Assembly: GCF_001661075.1 (NCBI RefSeq) | Contig: NZ_CP014870.1 | Span: 744,001 to 808,000 of the forward strand | Origin: Pseudomonas silesiensis | GTDB taxonomy: Bacteria > Pseudomonadota > Gammaproteobacteria > Pseudomonadales > Pseudomonadaceae | DNA: 64,000 nt | Reading direction: 5' to 3' | Shown here: piece by piece, positions 55,242 through 63,150 of the stretch | Layout: every line of letters begins with the position of its first letter | Numbering within the stretch: position 1 is the stretch's first letter | The notes under the pieces: generated by a model | Database searches by the model: none | What the model saw: the letters and a program-made list of their open reading frames with translations, nothing else | What the model was told of the DNA's origin: nothing | Made by a program: the position numbers and the translations under genes

Positions 55242-56105
55242 ATGCGTGTAATGTTGATTCTGGCAGTCCTGGTGCTGAGTGCGTGCCAGCATGTTTCGGC
55301 ACTGCCCCCGGTCGTCGGTGAGATCCGCGACTTGCGCAGCGGCCGGGGCCTGACGCCGCAGGAACTGGTTGCGCAATTGGCCAAGCCTTCGCGGCTGATC
55401 GTCGGCGAGCAGCATGACAATCGCGATCACCATGCACTGCAGCTGTGGTTGTTGCAGTTCCTGGGTGATCAGCGACCTCAGGGCAGTCTTTTACTGGAGA
55501 TGCTCACGCCGGACCAGCAGCCACGCGTCGACGAGGTGCGCCACGCTTCGGCACCGCCGGCGGATTTGCCCGGTGCGTTGGCTTGGCAGGAAGGTTGGGA
55601 TTGGGGTTTGTATGGACCGATCGTACGTTTCGCCCTGAGCCAACCGTATCCGCTGCTGTCCGCGAATCTGACCACAGCGCAAGTCCGGGCCATCTATGCC
55701 AACCCTCCCACCTTGAGCGGCTCGCGCTCCAACGCGCCTTCGGTCCAGGACGAACTGCTGCAGCAAGTCAGCGATTCCCATTGCGGCCTGCTGCCCAAAA
55801 CACAGATGCCGGCAATGCTTGCGGTTCAGCAGCAGCGTGATCGGCGCATGGCTGAGCGGCTGCTTGTCGCGCCTGAGCCTTCAATGCTGTTTGCCGGCGC
55901 CTATCACGCCCGCAAGGACGTCGGCGTGCCGATCCATGTACTGGATCTGGGAGCAACCGAGGTGCCAACGGTACTTATGCTGGCGGAACAGGGACGCGAG
56001 ATCACGTCGGATTTGGCTGATTATGTCTGGTACACGCCGGTTAGGCCGACGCCGGATTATTGTGAGCAAATGCGAAAGCAGTTCGGCAAGCAGCCTGCGA
56101 AATGA
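55242..56105 (+). CDS. phuW: ChaN-family haem-binding lipoprotein (PhuW)
   Basis: This 287-residue protein has a short signal with lipobox LSAC (Cys15). The ChaN (DUF399) domain carries IVGEQHDNRDHHALQLWLL and YHARKDVGVPIHV; the conserved histidines in these are candidate haem ligands. It is the fourth gene of the haem operon, as PhuW in P. aeruginosa. The phuR receptor and phuS are not in the window. The next gene is convergent. Confidence 0.88.
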   Translation: MRVMLILAVLVLSACQHVSALPPVVGEIRDLRSGRGLTPQELVAQLAKPSRLIVGEQHDNRDHHALQLWLLQFLGDQRPQGSLLLEMLTPDQQPRVDEVRHASAPPADLPGALAWQEGWDWGLYGPIVRFALSQPYPLLSANLTTAQVRAIYANPPTLSGSRSNAPSVQDELLQQVSDSHCGLLPKTQMPAMLAVQQQRDRRMAERLLVAPEPSMLFAGAYHARKDVGVPIHVLDLGATEVPTVLMLAEQGREITSDLADYVWYTPVRPTPDYCEQMRKQFGKQPAK

Positions 56106-56161
56106 TGTTGTTCAAAATAGCGGAGTCGTTGTAATCCGGTTGGTGTGCCAGGATGTCGAGA

Positions 56162-56593
56162 CTAAATATCTGCCTCTAATATTATATTTTTAATGAAGGC
56201 TTCTCTTCTCACTACTTCGTCCAGTATGCAGTTTGCTTTTAGAAGTTCTGCTCTTTGCCCTCCAAGGTCATTGTACGCTGCACACTTCTCGTTGATGTAT
56301 GTCTCCCATAATTCAGAGCTTTTGTCGATCGATAATTTGATTCTCTTAATTAGTGGGTCTTCGGTAGAGCTGTTCATCTGATCAGTTATGTTTTTTTTAT
56401 GTTTCTCTGTTTCGTCTTGTATGCAAGAAAGTATGGATGGGTAAACCCCTCGTGCGTTTGTAATGCATGCAGAATGCTCTTGGTCAATAGCCGTCTTTGC
56501 GGGACTTAGTGGGTCGGTGTTTGCCTGAGATTGGATAATAAAAAATGCAATGGGTAGCGAAAAAACCAGCTTGATGATGTTATTCGATTTCAT
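56162..56593 (-). CDS. Secreted LprI-like (DUF1311) protein, candidate immunity protein
   Basis: This 143-residue protein has a signal peptide (cleavage after SQA-NT, about residue 24). The mature part has Cys43, Cys57, Cys104 and Cys122, and the pattern W96-x2-Y99-x4-C104...GG111-112...C122 matches the N-terminal domain of LprI, a family that includes inhibitors of lysozyme. Its ATG overlaps the stop of the preceding toxin-like gene by 14 bases. The DNA is AT-rich compared with neighbours. It would sit in the periplasm, where it could block a peptidoglycan hydrolase. The immunity role is inferred. Confidence 0.75.
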   Translation of the reverse strand: MKSNNIIKLVFSLPIAFFIIQSQANTDPLSPAKTAIDQEHSACITNARGVYPSILSCIQDETEKHKKNITDQMNSSTEDPLIKRIKLSIDKSSELWETYINEKCAAYNDLGGQRAELLKANCILDEVVRREAFIKNIILEADI

Positions 56594-59198
56594 TATCAGT
56601 TTGCTCCAACTCTAATAGTCTTCTTTTTTCATCCTTTGCCCTAGCAAGCAGCCCTGGCTGCAAATCAGGTGAGCTTGAAAAAAGGCGAGAATTATTTGAA
56701 ATTTTATAATCTTGTACTGCGCATATGATATCTACGGCAGGAGCCGATAGCATGTCCAGGTCTTTAATTGCCTTAATAATTAATTTTGTTTGTGGACCAA
56801 ACTGCACGCTTGTCGACCACACCATGTCATTCAAGGCGGCATTTTTATTCTCAACTGGGAATCCATGATGCCTCAAAATGTCACTCATCTGGACGTCATA
56901 ATGAGTTTTTTTAATGTAGTCATGCTGTGCATTTCTAAATTCCTGTGGATTGCTTGATGCAATGTCCTTCCACCTGTTGTTGAATTCTTCGGTCCCTGCA
57001 TCGGTTCCTAGAAATGTATAAAAATATTCAGATTGCTCAACAAACTTTTGAACGACCCCCATCTTTGAAGACATTTGGTAAACTCCATAAGAAACTCCAC
57101 CATAATCACCTCTTCCTGTTGATATGACACCGGGACCTCTACCTCCCGACTCATAATGCTCAGATGTAGTGCCCAACACCCATACTCCGGGCCTCTTGTT
57201 TTTGAATGTTCCTATCATTCCAATTGGATGAAAGTGAAAAACCTTGCCCCACGACGGCAACCCCACTTTCTCCGCGACGTCACCCCACCAACTCATTTGC
57301 TGTATCCGTTGCTTCTCCGCCAGCCAGTTCAAGTGCGGAGTCGAGCCGCTATGGCCGAGCAATTCATCCAGCGCATCCCACTTCTGCGTCTGGTGAAACC
57401 ACTCGCTTTCCTTGCGGATAATCAACTGCGAGATCGCTTGCGCGTGGGCCGGCAGGCGGAGGGCTGCTTGCAGTTCTTCGGCGGTCATCTTGCCGTCGCG
57501 GTTACGGTCGATGATCTCGAACAGCCGGCTTTTCATCGGCCCTTGGTCATCCTTGTCAGCCAAGGGACGAAAATGCTCGCGTTGCTCTTCGGTGAAACCG
57601 TCGATGGCGCTGAGAAACGAGGCCATCAAGTGTTTGGGCGTGCTGTAGTCGAAAATCAGGTCATAACCCTCCCAGGACCAGGGACTGAGCCAAGGCGTGA
57701 TGCCGACTTCCTCGTGCACCCAGCCGTCGAGCAGGTTGTTGTCGGCGTCGTGGAGCAGCCCCTCCAGGCGATACCAATTGCTGGCTTTGCGGCTGTCGCT
57801 CGCGGTCACCTGCATTTTCCTGTCGGCCGGCAACGCCTCCAGCACACTCTTGGGGACCAATAAGTCGGCCGCACTGAGTGGGCTGGCGGCACTCAATACT
57901 TTCAGTTGGGCGGCCGTGACATTCTCTTGATGAGGCACCACGGCGGTGCCTTTGGCGAGCTTGAGCCAGGTTCTGGTTTTTTCCGGTAGGCGCTGGGCCC
58001 AGGCGCGACTGTCCTCGATGAATAAATCGACGTCATCGTTACTGAACACTTCCAGGTGCAGCTTTTCCTCTGGCTGATCCGCGCCGCCGTCCTGGTACTT
58101 GCCGAGGTGACCGATCAACGCGCCGGCCTTGATGGGGACAGGCGTGTCGAGCACCACTACGCGATCCAACGCCAGCGGTTCCGGCGCACCTTCCAGCGAG
58201 TCGAAATGCACATACTGATTCACGCGTTCCAACTTACGAAACTCGCCTTCCCCACTGACCCTGACCACCGTCCCCACCGGCAGCTCTACAAGTACCTGGC
58301 TAGTAACGCTTGGTTCGACGCGAACATTGACCCACTCTTTTGAAGACGTGATTCGGTGCTCATTGCCTGCAACCGGTTGCAGAAGGCTGGCGGCAAGGAA
58401 ACCGGCTATCGAGCCATCGGCATTCATCAGTTTGGCAGGACCGAGGCTGTTCTCCAGCTTGCGGTAGCCCCCCGCGCCACTGACGGTTACCTCCGCGCCG
58501 CGCGGCAGGAGGTCGATCACCTGGCCCGGCCAGGCCTTGATGCGCACGTTCAGGCCACGCTCTTCAGGGTTTCCGGGGCGGAGGTCGTTCACCGTCTGTT
58601 TGACCCGGAGGATCGGGCTCTCGGGCCAAAACGCCGGGCGAGCGATGGCGATGTCCTCCCGGTACACCGACCAGTCCCGCAGGTGCATGTACAGGCTGTA
58701 GAAGATCAGGCTGCGCGGCGTGTCCGGGCTACCTTCGATCTTTGGTGGCTGAAGCCGATGGCGGACCAGCACGAAGTTACGCGAGAAGGGTTTTTCGACG
58801 GTTTGTTTATTGACGAAATAGGTCGTGGTCGGCGCCTGCGTGTCGATGCGGTAGGCCACCACTTCACCGTCGGCCAGGCACTGCACGCTGGATTGATTCA
58901 AGCCGCCGGCGGTGCCGCTGTCGAAGTGCACACCGCCGTGCCACAGGCCGCTGCGTCCCAAGGGGAAATAGCCAGCTTTGGCCTTGGCCATGTGGGTCAG
59001 TTGCGACAGCGGGTTGCGTTTGTCCTTGAACGGATGGCTCCAGTTTTTCAGTGGTGAAAGAGTGTCGACGCTGGGTTGCGTAGACAACTGGATGGGCCGG
59101 GTATTGGGCGTCGGCAAGATCGGTGGTGCCGGCCGATTCACCCGAGAGTCTCTGCGGGTGTCGTGAAATCCAAAAAGCCGGGCAAGCAAGTTGACCAT
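56580..59198 (-). CDS. Multi-domain peptidoglycan-hydrolase-like toxin (candidate effector)
   Basis: This 872-residue protein has a Pro-rich N-terminus (residues 20-50) and no signal peptide. An M23/LytM-like domain is split around two SH3-like stretches (about 215-275 and 285-345): WHGGVHFDSG with His87, His91 and Asp93, LYMHL with His172, and LHLEV with His381. The usual H-x-H is reduced to one His, so this domain may be inactive. An EF-hand loop lies at 564-575 (D-R-N-R-D-G-K-M-T-A-E-E). The C-terminal ~220 residues contain HYESGGRGPG (Glu683-Ser684) and GGVSYGVYQMSS, reminiscent of lysozyme and lytic transglycosylase ES and GLMQ motifs. The DNA is GC-rich for residues 1-650 and AT-rich after about 57240. 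Delivery, possibly by type VI secretion, is not shown. Confidence 0.7.
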   Translation of the reverse strand: MVNLLARLFGFHDTRRDSRVNRPAPPILPTPNTRPIQLSTQPSVDTLSPLKNWSHPFKDKRNPLSQLTHMAKAKAGYFPLGRSGLWHGGVHFDSGTAGGLNQSSVQCLADGEVVAYRIDTQAPTTTYFVNKQTVEKPFSRNFVLVRHRLQPPKIEGSPDTPRSLIFYSLYMHLRDWSVYREDIAIARPAFWPESPILRVKQTVNDLRPGNPEERGLNVRIKAWPGQVIDLLPRGAEVTVSGAGGYRKLENSLGPAKLMNADGSIAGFLAASLLQPVAGNEHRITSSKEWVNVRVEPSVTSQVLVELPVGTVVRVSGEGEFRKLERVNQYVHFDSLEGAPEPLALDRVVVLDTPVPIKAGALIGHLGKYQDGGADQPEEKLHLEVFSNDDVDLFIEDSRAWAQRLPEKTRTWLKLAKGTAVVPHQENVTAAQLKVLSAASPLSAADLLVPKSVLEALPADRKMQVTASDSRKASNWYRLEGLLHDADNNLLDGWVHEEVGITPWLSPWSWEGYDLIFDYSTPKHLMASFLSAIDGFTEEQREHFRPLADKDDQGPMKSRLFEIIDRNRDGKMTAEELQAALRLPAHAQAISQLIIRKESEWFHQTQKWDALDELLGHSGSTPHLNWLAEKQRIQQMSWWGDVAEKVGLPSWGKVFHFHPIGMIGTFKNKRPGVWVLGTTSEHYESGGRGPGVISTGRGDYGGVSYGVYQMSSKMGVVQKFVEQSEYFYTFLGTDAGTEEFNNRWKDIASSNPQEFRNAQHDYIKKTHYDVQMSDILRHHGFPVENKNAALNDMVWSTSVQFGPQTKLIIKAIKDLDMLSAPAVDIICAVQDYKISNNSRLFSSSPDLQPGLLARAKDEKRRLLELEQTDNEIE

Positions 59199-59622
59199 GT
59201 TGATTGTCGCTCCTTGTTTCGCACAGGATCAGGCAGAAAAATCAGCGAGCTCTCCCTGGTCCTTTGGGGCTGGATAGCTTTGGGGAATTTGATTTAGCTG
59301 GAAATAAGACGCTTCCGATGAGCATGTAGGACGCTTCCGGGTTTATGGCGTGCTTGATTTGGCGGGATTGGGGGAGGTGGCTAGGGTTTGCCAGGTGTCG
59401 CTTAGGTGAGTTTGTTGATTGCTCTCGCGATGACTTCCTGAAAGCTACAGCACCTTGCGTCGTTGCCTACAGGTACGCCAGAATCCGCCGGCTTGTGCGC
59501 CTTGTGCCTGCTCGGTAACTTGATTCGTGTCACTGATCGTCAGTGATCGGGTTTAGTAGCCCGTGGTATTTGAAGAGTGCACAGGCGTCCGCCAGACAGG
59601 TATTTCCATGCCTGAATTTGAT
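59199..59622. other. Non-coding region upstream of the toxin gene
   Basis: About 420 bases with no supported gene. It must contain the toxin gene promoter on the minus strand. The composition is mixed and no clear promoter, repeat or RNA is seen. Confidence 0.4.
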
Positions 59623-59735
59623 GGTGGCTGTGCGTAGGGCGTCCTCGGGCGCGCCGGCTTTCTTCATTTCCCCGGTCTACTAACCTGCGTACAGCCGCCA
59701 CCCCTTGTATTAGTAGCGAGGAGTGGCTGCACCAT
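59623..59735 (+). promoter_or_regulatory. Inverted-repeat leader upstream of the DUF6124 gene
   Basis: GGTGGCTGTGCGTA at 59623..59636 can pair with TGCGTACAGCCGCCACC at about 59686..59702 with a small bulge. The loop contains GGGCGTCCTCGGGCGCGCCGG. A further GAGTGGCTGCACC follows at 59721. I believe similar leaders precede other DUF6124 genes in Pseudomonas, but this needs a comparison. Confidence 0.45.
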
Positions 59736-59750
59736 CAGGAAATGAAAATT

Positions 59751-60035
59751 ATGTCCAAGGTAACGCCTGATCCGCCGAACAGTGATTCGGCCGCCGACAT
59801 CATGTCCACGCCCCGCAATCCCTGCAGTTTCTTCATCGTCAACCCTGAGCTCGATACCGAAACACTGCTGGCCTATGCGTGCGAATCGCTGGCGTCGGCC
59901 AATGTCATGGCCACCGATCTGGTAGATCATCTGCAAGGGACGTCGCGCAATGCTTTGCTGGGCATTGCGCAAGTCATCATGCTGGGTGAGCTAGCGGTAA
60001 ATCGGGCGTTGGATCGGATCGAGGCGCCTGAATAG
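59751..60035 (+). CDS. Small protein, DUF6124 family
   Basis: This 94-residue soluble protein has the family core IMSTPRNP...FFIVNPELDTETLLAYACESLASANVMATDLVDHL, shown in parts, and the end segment IAQVIMLGELAVNRALD. The N-terminal region is shorter than in full-length members, which carry an extra helix after SKVTPDPP. ATG 59751 has AGGA ten bases upstream; ATG 59742 is too close to it. The function is unknown; the family is common in multiple copies in Pseudomonas. Confidence 0.82.
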   Translation: MSKVTPDPPNSDSAADIMSTPRNPCSFFIVNPELDTETLLAYACESLASANVMATDLVDHLQGTSRNALLGIAQVIMLGELAVNRALDRIEAPE

Positions 60036-60043
60036 TCACAACA

Positions 60044-60115
60044 ATCAAAAGATCAAAAGATCAAAAGATCAAAAGATCAAAAGATCAAAAGATCAAAAGA
60101 TCAAAAGATCAAAAG
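60044..60115. repeat. Tandem octamer (ATCAAAAG) x9
   Basis: Nine perfect copies of the 8-bp unit ATCAAAAG run from 60044 to 60115. They begin eight bases after the stop of the DUF6124 gene and merge into the repeat GATCGCAGCCTGCGGCAGCTCC. This is a simple-sequence tract likely to change length between isolates. Confidence 0.97.
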
Positions 60116-60217
60116 ATCGCAGCCTGCGGCAGCTCCTTGGGTTGGCTTGCCAGCGAAGGCGGCCTCGAGTCGTGCACCGCCCATGAAGACGCCTTCGCCA
60201 GCAAGCCGGCTCCTACA
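60116..60217. repeat. Divergent REP-type pair next to the octamer tract
   Basis: A GATCGCAGCCTGCGGCAGCTCC hairpin is followed by GGCTTGCCAGCGAAGGCG...GCCTTCGCCAGCAAGCC, ending in GGCTCCTACA. This is a second REP type, distinct in core from the GTGGGAGCGAGC type. Confidence 0.7.
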
Positions 60218-60253
60218 GTTAGCTCGGCCGAAAAACATACAAACCTTTCGCCC

Positions 60254-60365
60254 AAAAAAAGACCCGGCAAGAGCCGGGTCAAATAACCGTGATTAGCCTG
60301 ATGAGGAGATATCTGAGAGTCCGAACCAAGGGCTTTTCAAATATCGACCAGTCTCGCGACCAGTT
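60254..60365 (-). ncRNA. prrF: PrrF-like iron-regulated small RNA
   Basis: On the minus strand the transcript would start near 60365 with AACTGGTCGCGAG. It contains the PrrF core TCTCCTCATCAGGCTAATCACGG and ends at the intrinsic terminator GACCCGGCTCTTGCCGGGTC followed by TTTTTTT (60280..60254), about 112 nt in all. PrrF RNAs are made under iron starvation and silence mRNAs of iron-rich proteins such as sodB and TCA enzymes. The upstream Fur box and promoter support the call. Confidence 0.92.
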
Positions 60366-60367
60366 GT

Positions 60368-60399
60368 GATAATCATATCGATTCTCATTACCATGTCAA
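60368..60399 (-). promoter_or_regulatory. Promoter and Fur box of prrF
   Basis: On the minus strand TTGACA (60399..60394) and TATGAT (60377..60372) are 16 bases apart. The 19 bases 60368..60386 (GATAATCATATCGATTCTC) agree with the Fur consensus at 14 positions and cover the -10 region, so Fur would block the promoter when iron is plentiful. Confidence 0.9.
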
Positions 60400-60474
60400 C
60401 AGCTGATTTTTCATTTGCTTGAAATCGGCCATCAGCTCATTGGAGAGGCCCGCAATCATTGGGCCTGGTGATTG

Positions 60475-60750
60475 TCAGTTTTTGTGACGCGAAGAAATGG
60501 CTTCCAATTGTTTGTTCAGGGCTTCCTTTCGTTCGGCGGGAATATCGTTCCAGTGCACGTCCATCAAGGCGCCTTCGATCGCATATAACAACACCTTGGA
60601 CGCCCGGAACCCGCGGGTGCGCACCGCCCGGTAAGCGTCCACCGCCCCCAGACGACGCAAATCCGACGCGCTGTGGATGCCCACGGCATGCAACCACTGC
60701 GCTGACGTCTTGCCAAGATTCTTCAGGTGCTGCAGTTCATCATTCATCAA
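60475..60750 (-). CDS. TfoX C-terminal-domain protein
   Basis: This 91-residue protein has the TfoX/Sxy C-terminal helical (HhH-like) domain: LKNLGKTSAQWLHAVGIHSASDLRRLGAVDAY, here in parts (LKNLGKTSAQWLHAVGI and DLRRLGAVDAYR). The N-terminal TfoX domain is absent. Full-length TfoX regulates competence; stand-alone forms are of unknown role. An AAGGAGG site lies upstream of tandem ATGs at 60750 and 60747, and the second is the better spaced. Confidence 0.87.
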   Translation of the reverse strand: MMNDELQHLKNLGKTSAQWLHAVGIHSASDLRRLGAVDAYRAVRTRGFRASKVLLYAIEGALMDVHWNDIPAERKEALNKQLEAISSRHKN

Positions 60751-60917
60751 GCCTCCTTGCGACGGCCGAACGGTGCGTGGGCGAGCCTCTCAGCAGTGTA
60801 GCCATCAGTAGGAAAAGCGTGATTGTTTGCTTGGTTTCAATGCAAATGCTTCTAAGAGTGGGACTAGGCGGTGAAAGGATGTCTGCGAAAGCAGTAGAGG
60901 AGGGGCATGCAAAATAC

Positions 60918-61006
60918 TGTGGGAGCGAGCTTGCTCGCGATGAGGGCGTGTCAGTCGACATCTAGGTGTCTGACGCACCGCCTTCGCGAGCAAGCTCGCT
61001 CCCACA
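60918..61006. repeat. REP pair (REPIN)
   Basis: Canonical arms TGTGGGAGCGAGCTTGCTCG and CGAGCAAGCTCGCTCCCACA with CGA/TCG extensions flank a ~43-nt spacer that contains the partial palindrome TGTCAGTCGACA. Confidence 0.9.
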
Positions 61007-61040
61007 GAGAATTGTGTCGTGTCAGGGAGGTGAGGTGGTG

Positions 61041-61385
61041 CTAGCGGGGGCGGTATCGCAGGCGCGTACCGAAATTCATCGACATCAGTATTTCATCCGC
61101 ACTCAGTTCTGGCGGGAAGTAGGCCCCGGAGATCTGCGCATGGGCCAGGCTTGCGCCTTCCAGGATCGAGTGGCTGAAGTCGATGCCGCGCAAGTCGGCG
61201 GAGCGGAAGTAGGCATTGCTGAAATCAATGCCGTCGGCATTCAACTCACGCAGGTCGAGCCCCCGGAAATCGCCACCGACCATGTCGATGATTCCTTCCT
61301 GGGGTCGTTCGTTGTTGAAACCTGTGATGTCGTCTTTGTGCAGCAAGGCATAAAGCGGTGTGTCGAGAAGTCTGGGCTGGCTCAT
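61041..61385 (-). CDS. Pentapeptide-repeat protein
   Basis: This 114-residue protein has four or five tandem pentapeptide units of A(D/N)LXX type (FRGLDL, LNADGIDFSNAYFRSADLRGIDFSHS, in parts, SILEGASLAHAQISGAYF). The core is short for a Qnr-like gyrase-protecting helix. The flanking N-terminus (TPLYALLHKDDITGFNNER) is a specific cap. The role is unknown. ATG 61385 has a moderate GAGGTG site upstream. Confidence 0.83.
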   Translation of the reverse strand: MSQPRLLDTPLYALLHKDDITGFNNERPQEGIIDMVGGDFRGLDLRELNADGIDFSNAYFRSADLRGIDFSHSILEGASLAHAQISGAYFPPELSADEILMSMNFGTRLRYRPR

Positions 61386-61475
61386 GTCACATCACCTCTT
61401 GGTTTATGAGGCCAGTGTAGTGCCACTATTCGACGACCGTGAAGCCGGTGAGGGCTTCACGGTTGAAACGCGATC

Positions 61476-63038
61476 TTACAGGCCTGGCAGGCGTTGGCGG
61501 ATTTGCGCGACAACGGTGTCGAGGGTTCCGCTTTCGTTGGTCTGCACGCGCTTGCTGCAGAGAATCTCTGCTGGTGTCAATGGCTCGCGACTGGCTTGCT
61601 GCGCTTCGATAACGGCCAGGTTGGCGTCGGACGGGTCCTTCTTGTCTGCCTGGCGCAACGCCAGCCAGCTCTCGATCACCGCTTGCGGTGCGTTGCAATC
61701 CAGGATCAGGAAGGGCGCACCGGTGCCCTCGGCGATTTTCGCTGCGCCGTCGCGCTGTTCGCGCTTGAGGTAAGTGGCATCGACCACCACCGGGAAGCCT
61801 GCATGCAGGATTACCGCGGCAATTTCATGCAGGCGGCTGTAGGTCGCGACGCTGGCGTCGGCACTGTAGATGCCGGCCTGCGGGTCGTTGGCGACGGTTT
61901 GTTCGCCGAACAGGCGTTTGCGTTCTACGTCCGAGCGCAAGCGAATGGCGCCCAGGGCCTCCACCAGGCGCATGGCTACCTGGCTCTTGCCGACCGCGGA
62001 CACCCCGTGGGTAATCGCCATGAAGCGCGAAGGGATGGTGCTGTAGCTTTCCGCCAGGTTCGCGTAGTTGCGGTATTGGCGCAGGGTGGTGGCGCGATGC
62101 ACCGGGCTGGCATCGGCCGGCATGCTGAACAGGCTGACCTTGGCGCGCACCAATGCGCGATAGGCTTTATAGAAGTTCAGCAGCTCAAGGCCCTGGTAAT
62201 CACCGGTCAGCTCCAGGTATTGGCTGACGAAGCGACGCGCCAGGCTCTTCAGGCCGCGGTCTTCGAGGTCCATTGCCAGGAAACCGGTGTCGGCGTAGAC
62301 GTCGGTGAAACGGAACGGTTCGTTGAACTCGATGCAGTCGAAGATCACGACCTTGCCGTCGATTTCCGTGGCGTTGCCCAGGTGGATGTCACCGTGGCAT
62401 TCGCGGATGAAGCCGTCCGCCTTGCGCTGGGCGAACAGTGGCTTGAGGCGTTCGAAGCTGCTTTCGGCCCAGGCTTGCAGGGCATCGAGTTGCAGCAGGT
62501 CGGCCTTGTCGCTGAGGAATGGACGGATCTGGTCGAAGTTCTGGCGCACCGGTGCCATGACGCTGTCCGGGGTGCCGGCTTCATGTTCGGCAGGCACTTT
62601 CGGCGCGTTGAGGTGGAATTGCGCGATCTGTGCGGCCATCTCGTCGATGTGCTTGGTGGTCAACTCGCCATTGGTCTGCAGCGTGCTGAGCAAACCGGAT
62701 TGCGGGAACTGGCGCATTTTCAGCGCATATTCAATGACCGGGCCGTCGCCGCCCAGTTGTGGCGCGTCCGGGCTGCCGGTAATCGGTAACACTTCGAGAT
62801 ACAAATCATTGGTCAGGCGCTGGTTAAGACGCAGCTCCTCGCCGCAGAAATGCTCACGAGCGTCGAGACTGGTGAAGTCGAGGAAGCCGAAGTTCATCGG
62901 TTTCTTCAGTTTATAAGCAAAGGGGCCTGTGAGAATAACCCAGGAGATATGCGTTTCGATGACCTGGAACCCATCCACGGGATGCGGGTAGAGGGCAGGG
63001 TTTTGCAGGGCAGCGATCAGGGACTGGCTCACAGGCAT
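61476..63038 (-). CDS. APH-like phosphotransferase fused to a P-loop AAA/kinase domain
   Basis: This 520-residue protein joins an aminoglycoside-phosphotransferase-like N-terminal half (FAYKLKKPMNFGFLDF, CHGDIHLGNATEIDGKVVIFDCIEF with the catalytic HGDIHLGN and DxD) to a C-terminal ATPase with Walker A GVSAVGKSQVAMRLVEAL. The C-terminal half resembles gluconate-kinase-like P-loop enzymes (SDVERKRLFGE). Similar bifunctional proteins occur in many proteobacteria without a defined substrate. Start ATG 63038 with GAAGGA. The mrcB gene is divergent, 112 bases away. Confidence 0.87.
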   Translation of the reverse strand: MPVSQSLIAALQNPALYPHPVDGFQVIETHISWVILTGPFAYKLKKPMNFGFLDFTSLDAREHFCGEELRLNQRLTNDLYLEVLPITGSPDAPQLGGDGPVIEYALKMRQFPQSGLLSTLQTNGELTTKHIDEMAAQIAQFHLNAPKVPAEHEAGTPDSVMAPVRQNFDQIRPFLSDKADLLQLDALQAWAESSFERLKPLFAQRKADGFIRECHGDIHLGNATEIDGKVVIFDCIEFNEPFRFTDVYADTGFLAMDLEDRGLKSLARRFVSQYLELTGDYQGLELLNFYKAYRALVRAKVSLFSMPADASPVHRATTLRQYRNYANLAESYSTIPSRFMAITHGVSAVGKSQVAMRLVEALGAIRLRSDVERKRLFGEQTVANDPQAGIYSADASVATYSRLHEIAAVILHAGFPVVVDATYLKREQRDGAAKIAEGTGAPFLILDCNAPQAVIESWLALRQADKKDPSDANLAVIEAQQASREPLTPAEILCSKRVQTNESGTLDTVVAQIRQRLPGL

Positions 63039-63136
63039 TCCTTCAAAGTCTGGGGAAAATTCACGGCCGCCATTATGGCCGCAAGTCCGCCGGACGCAAA
63101 CCTCGGAGGGCTTCTGTCGAGTATCGATAAAGTGCG

Positions 63137-63142
63137 TATAAT
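63137..63142 (+). promoter_or_regulatory. -10 element TATAAT immediately before mrcB
   Basis: A perfect TATAAT lies 8 bases upstream of the mrcB ATG at 63151, so transcription would begin about at the start codon. No convincing -35 is 16-18 bases upstream, and no Shine-Dalgarno sequence is visible. Confidence 0.4.
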
Positions 63143-63150
63143 CCGCCGCC

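Noticed and set aside
60044..60115. Direct repeats considered as a CRISPR array
   Set aside because: The units are 8 bp, back to back with no spacers, so this is a simple tandem repeat.
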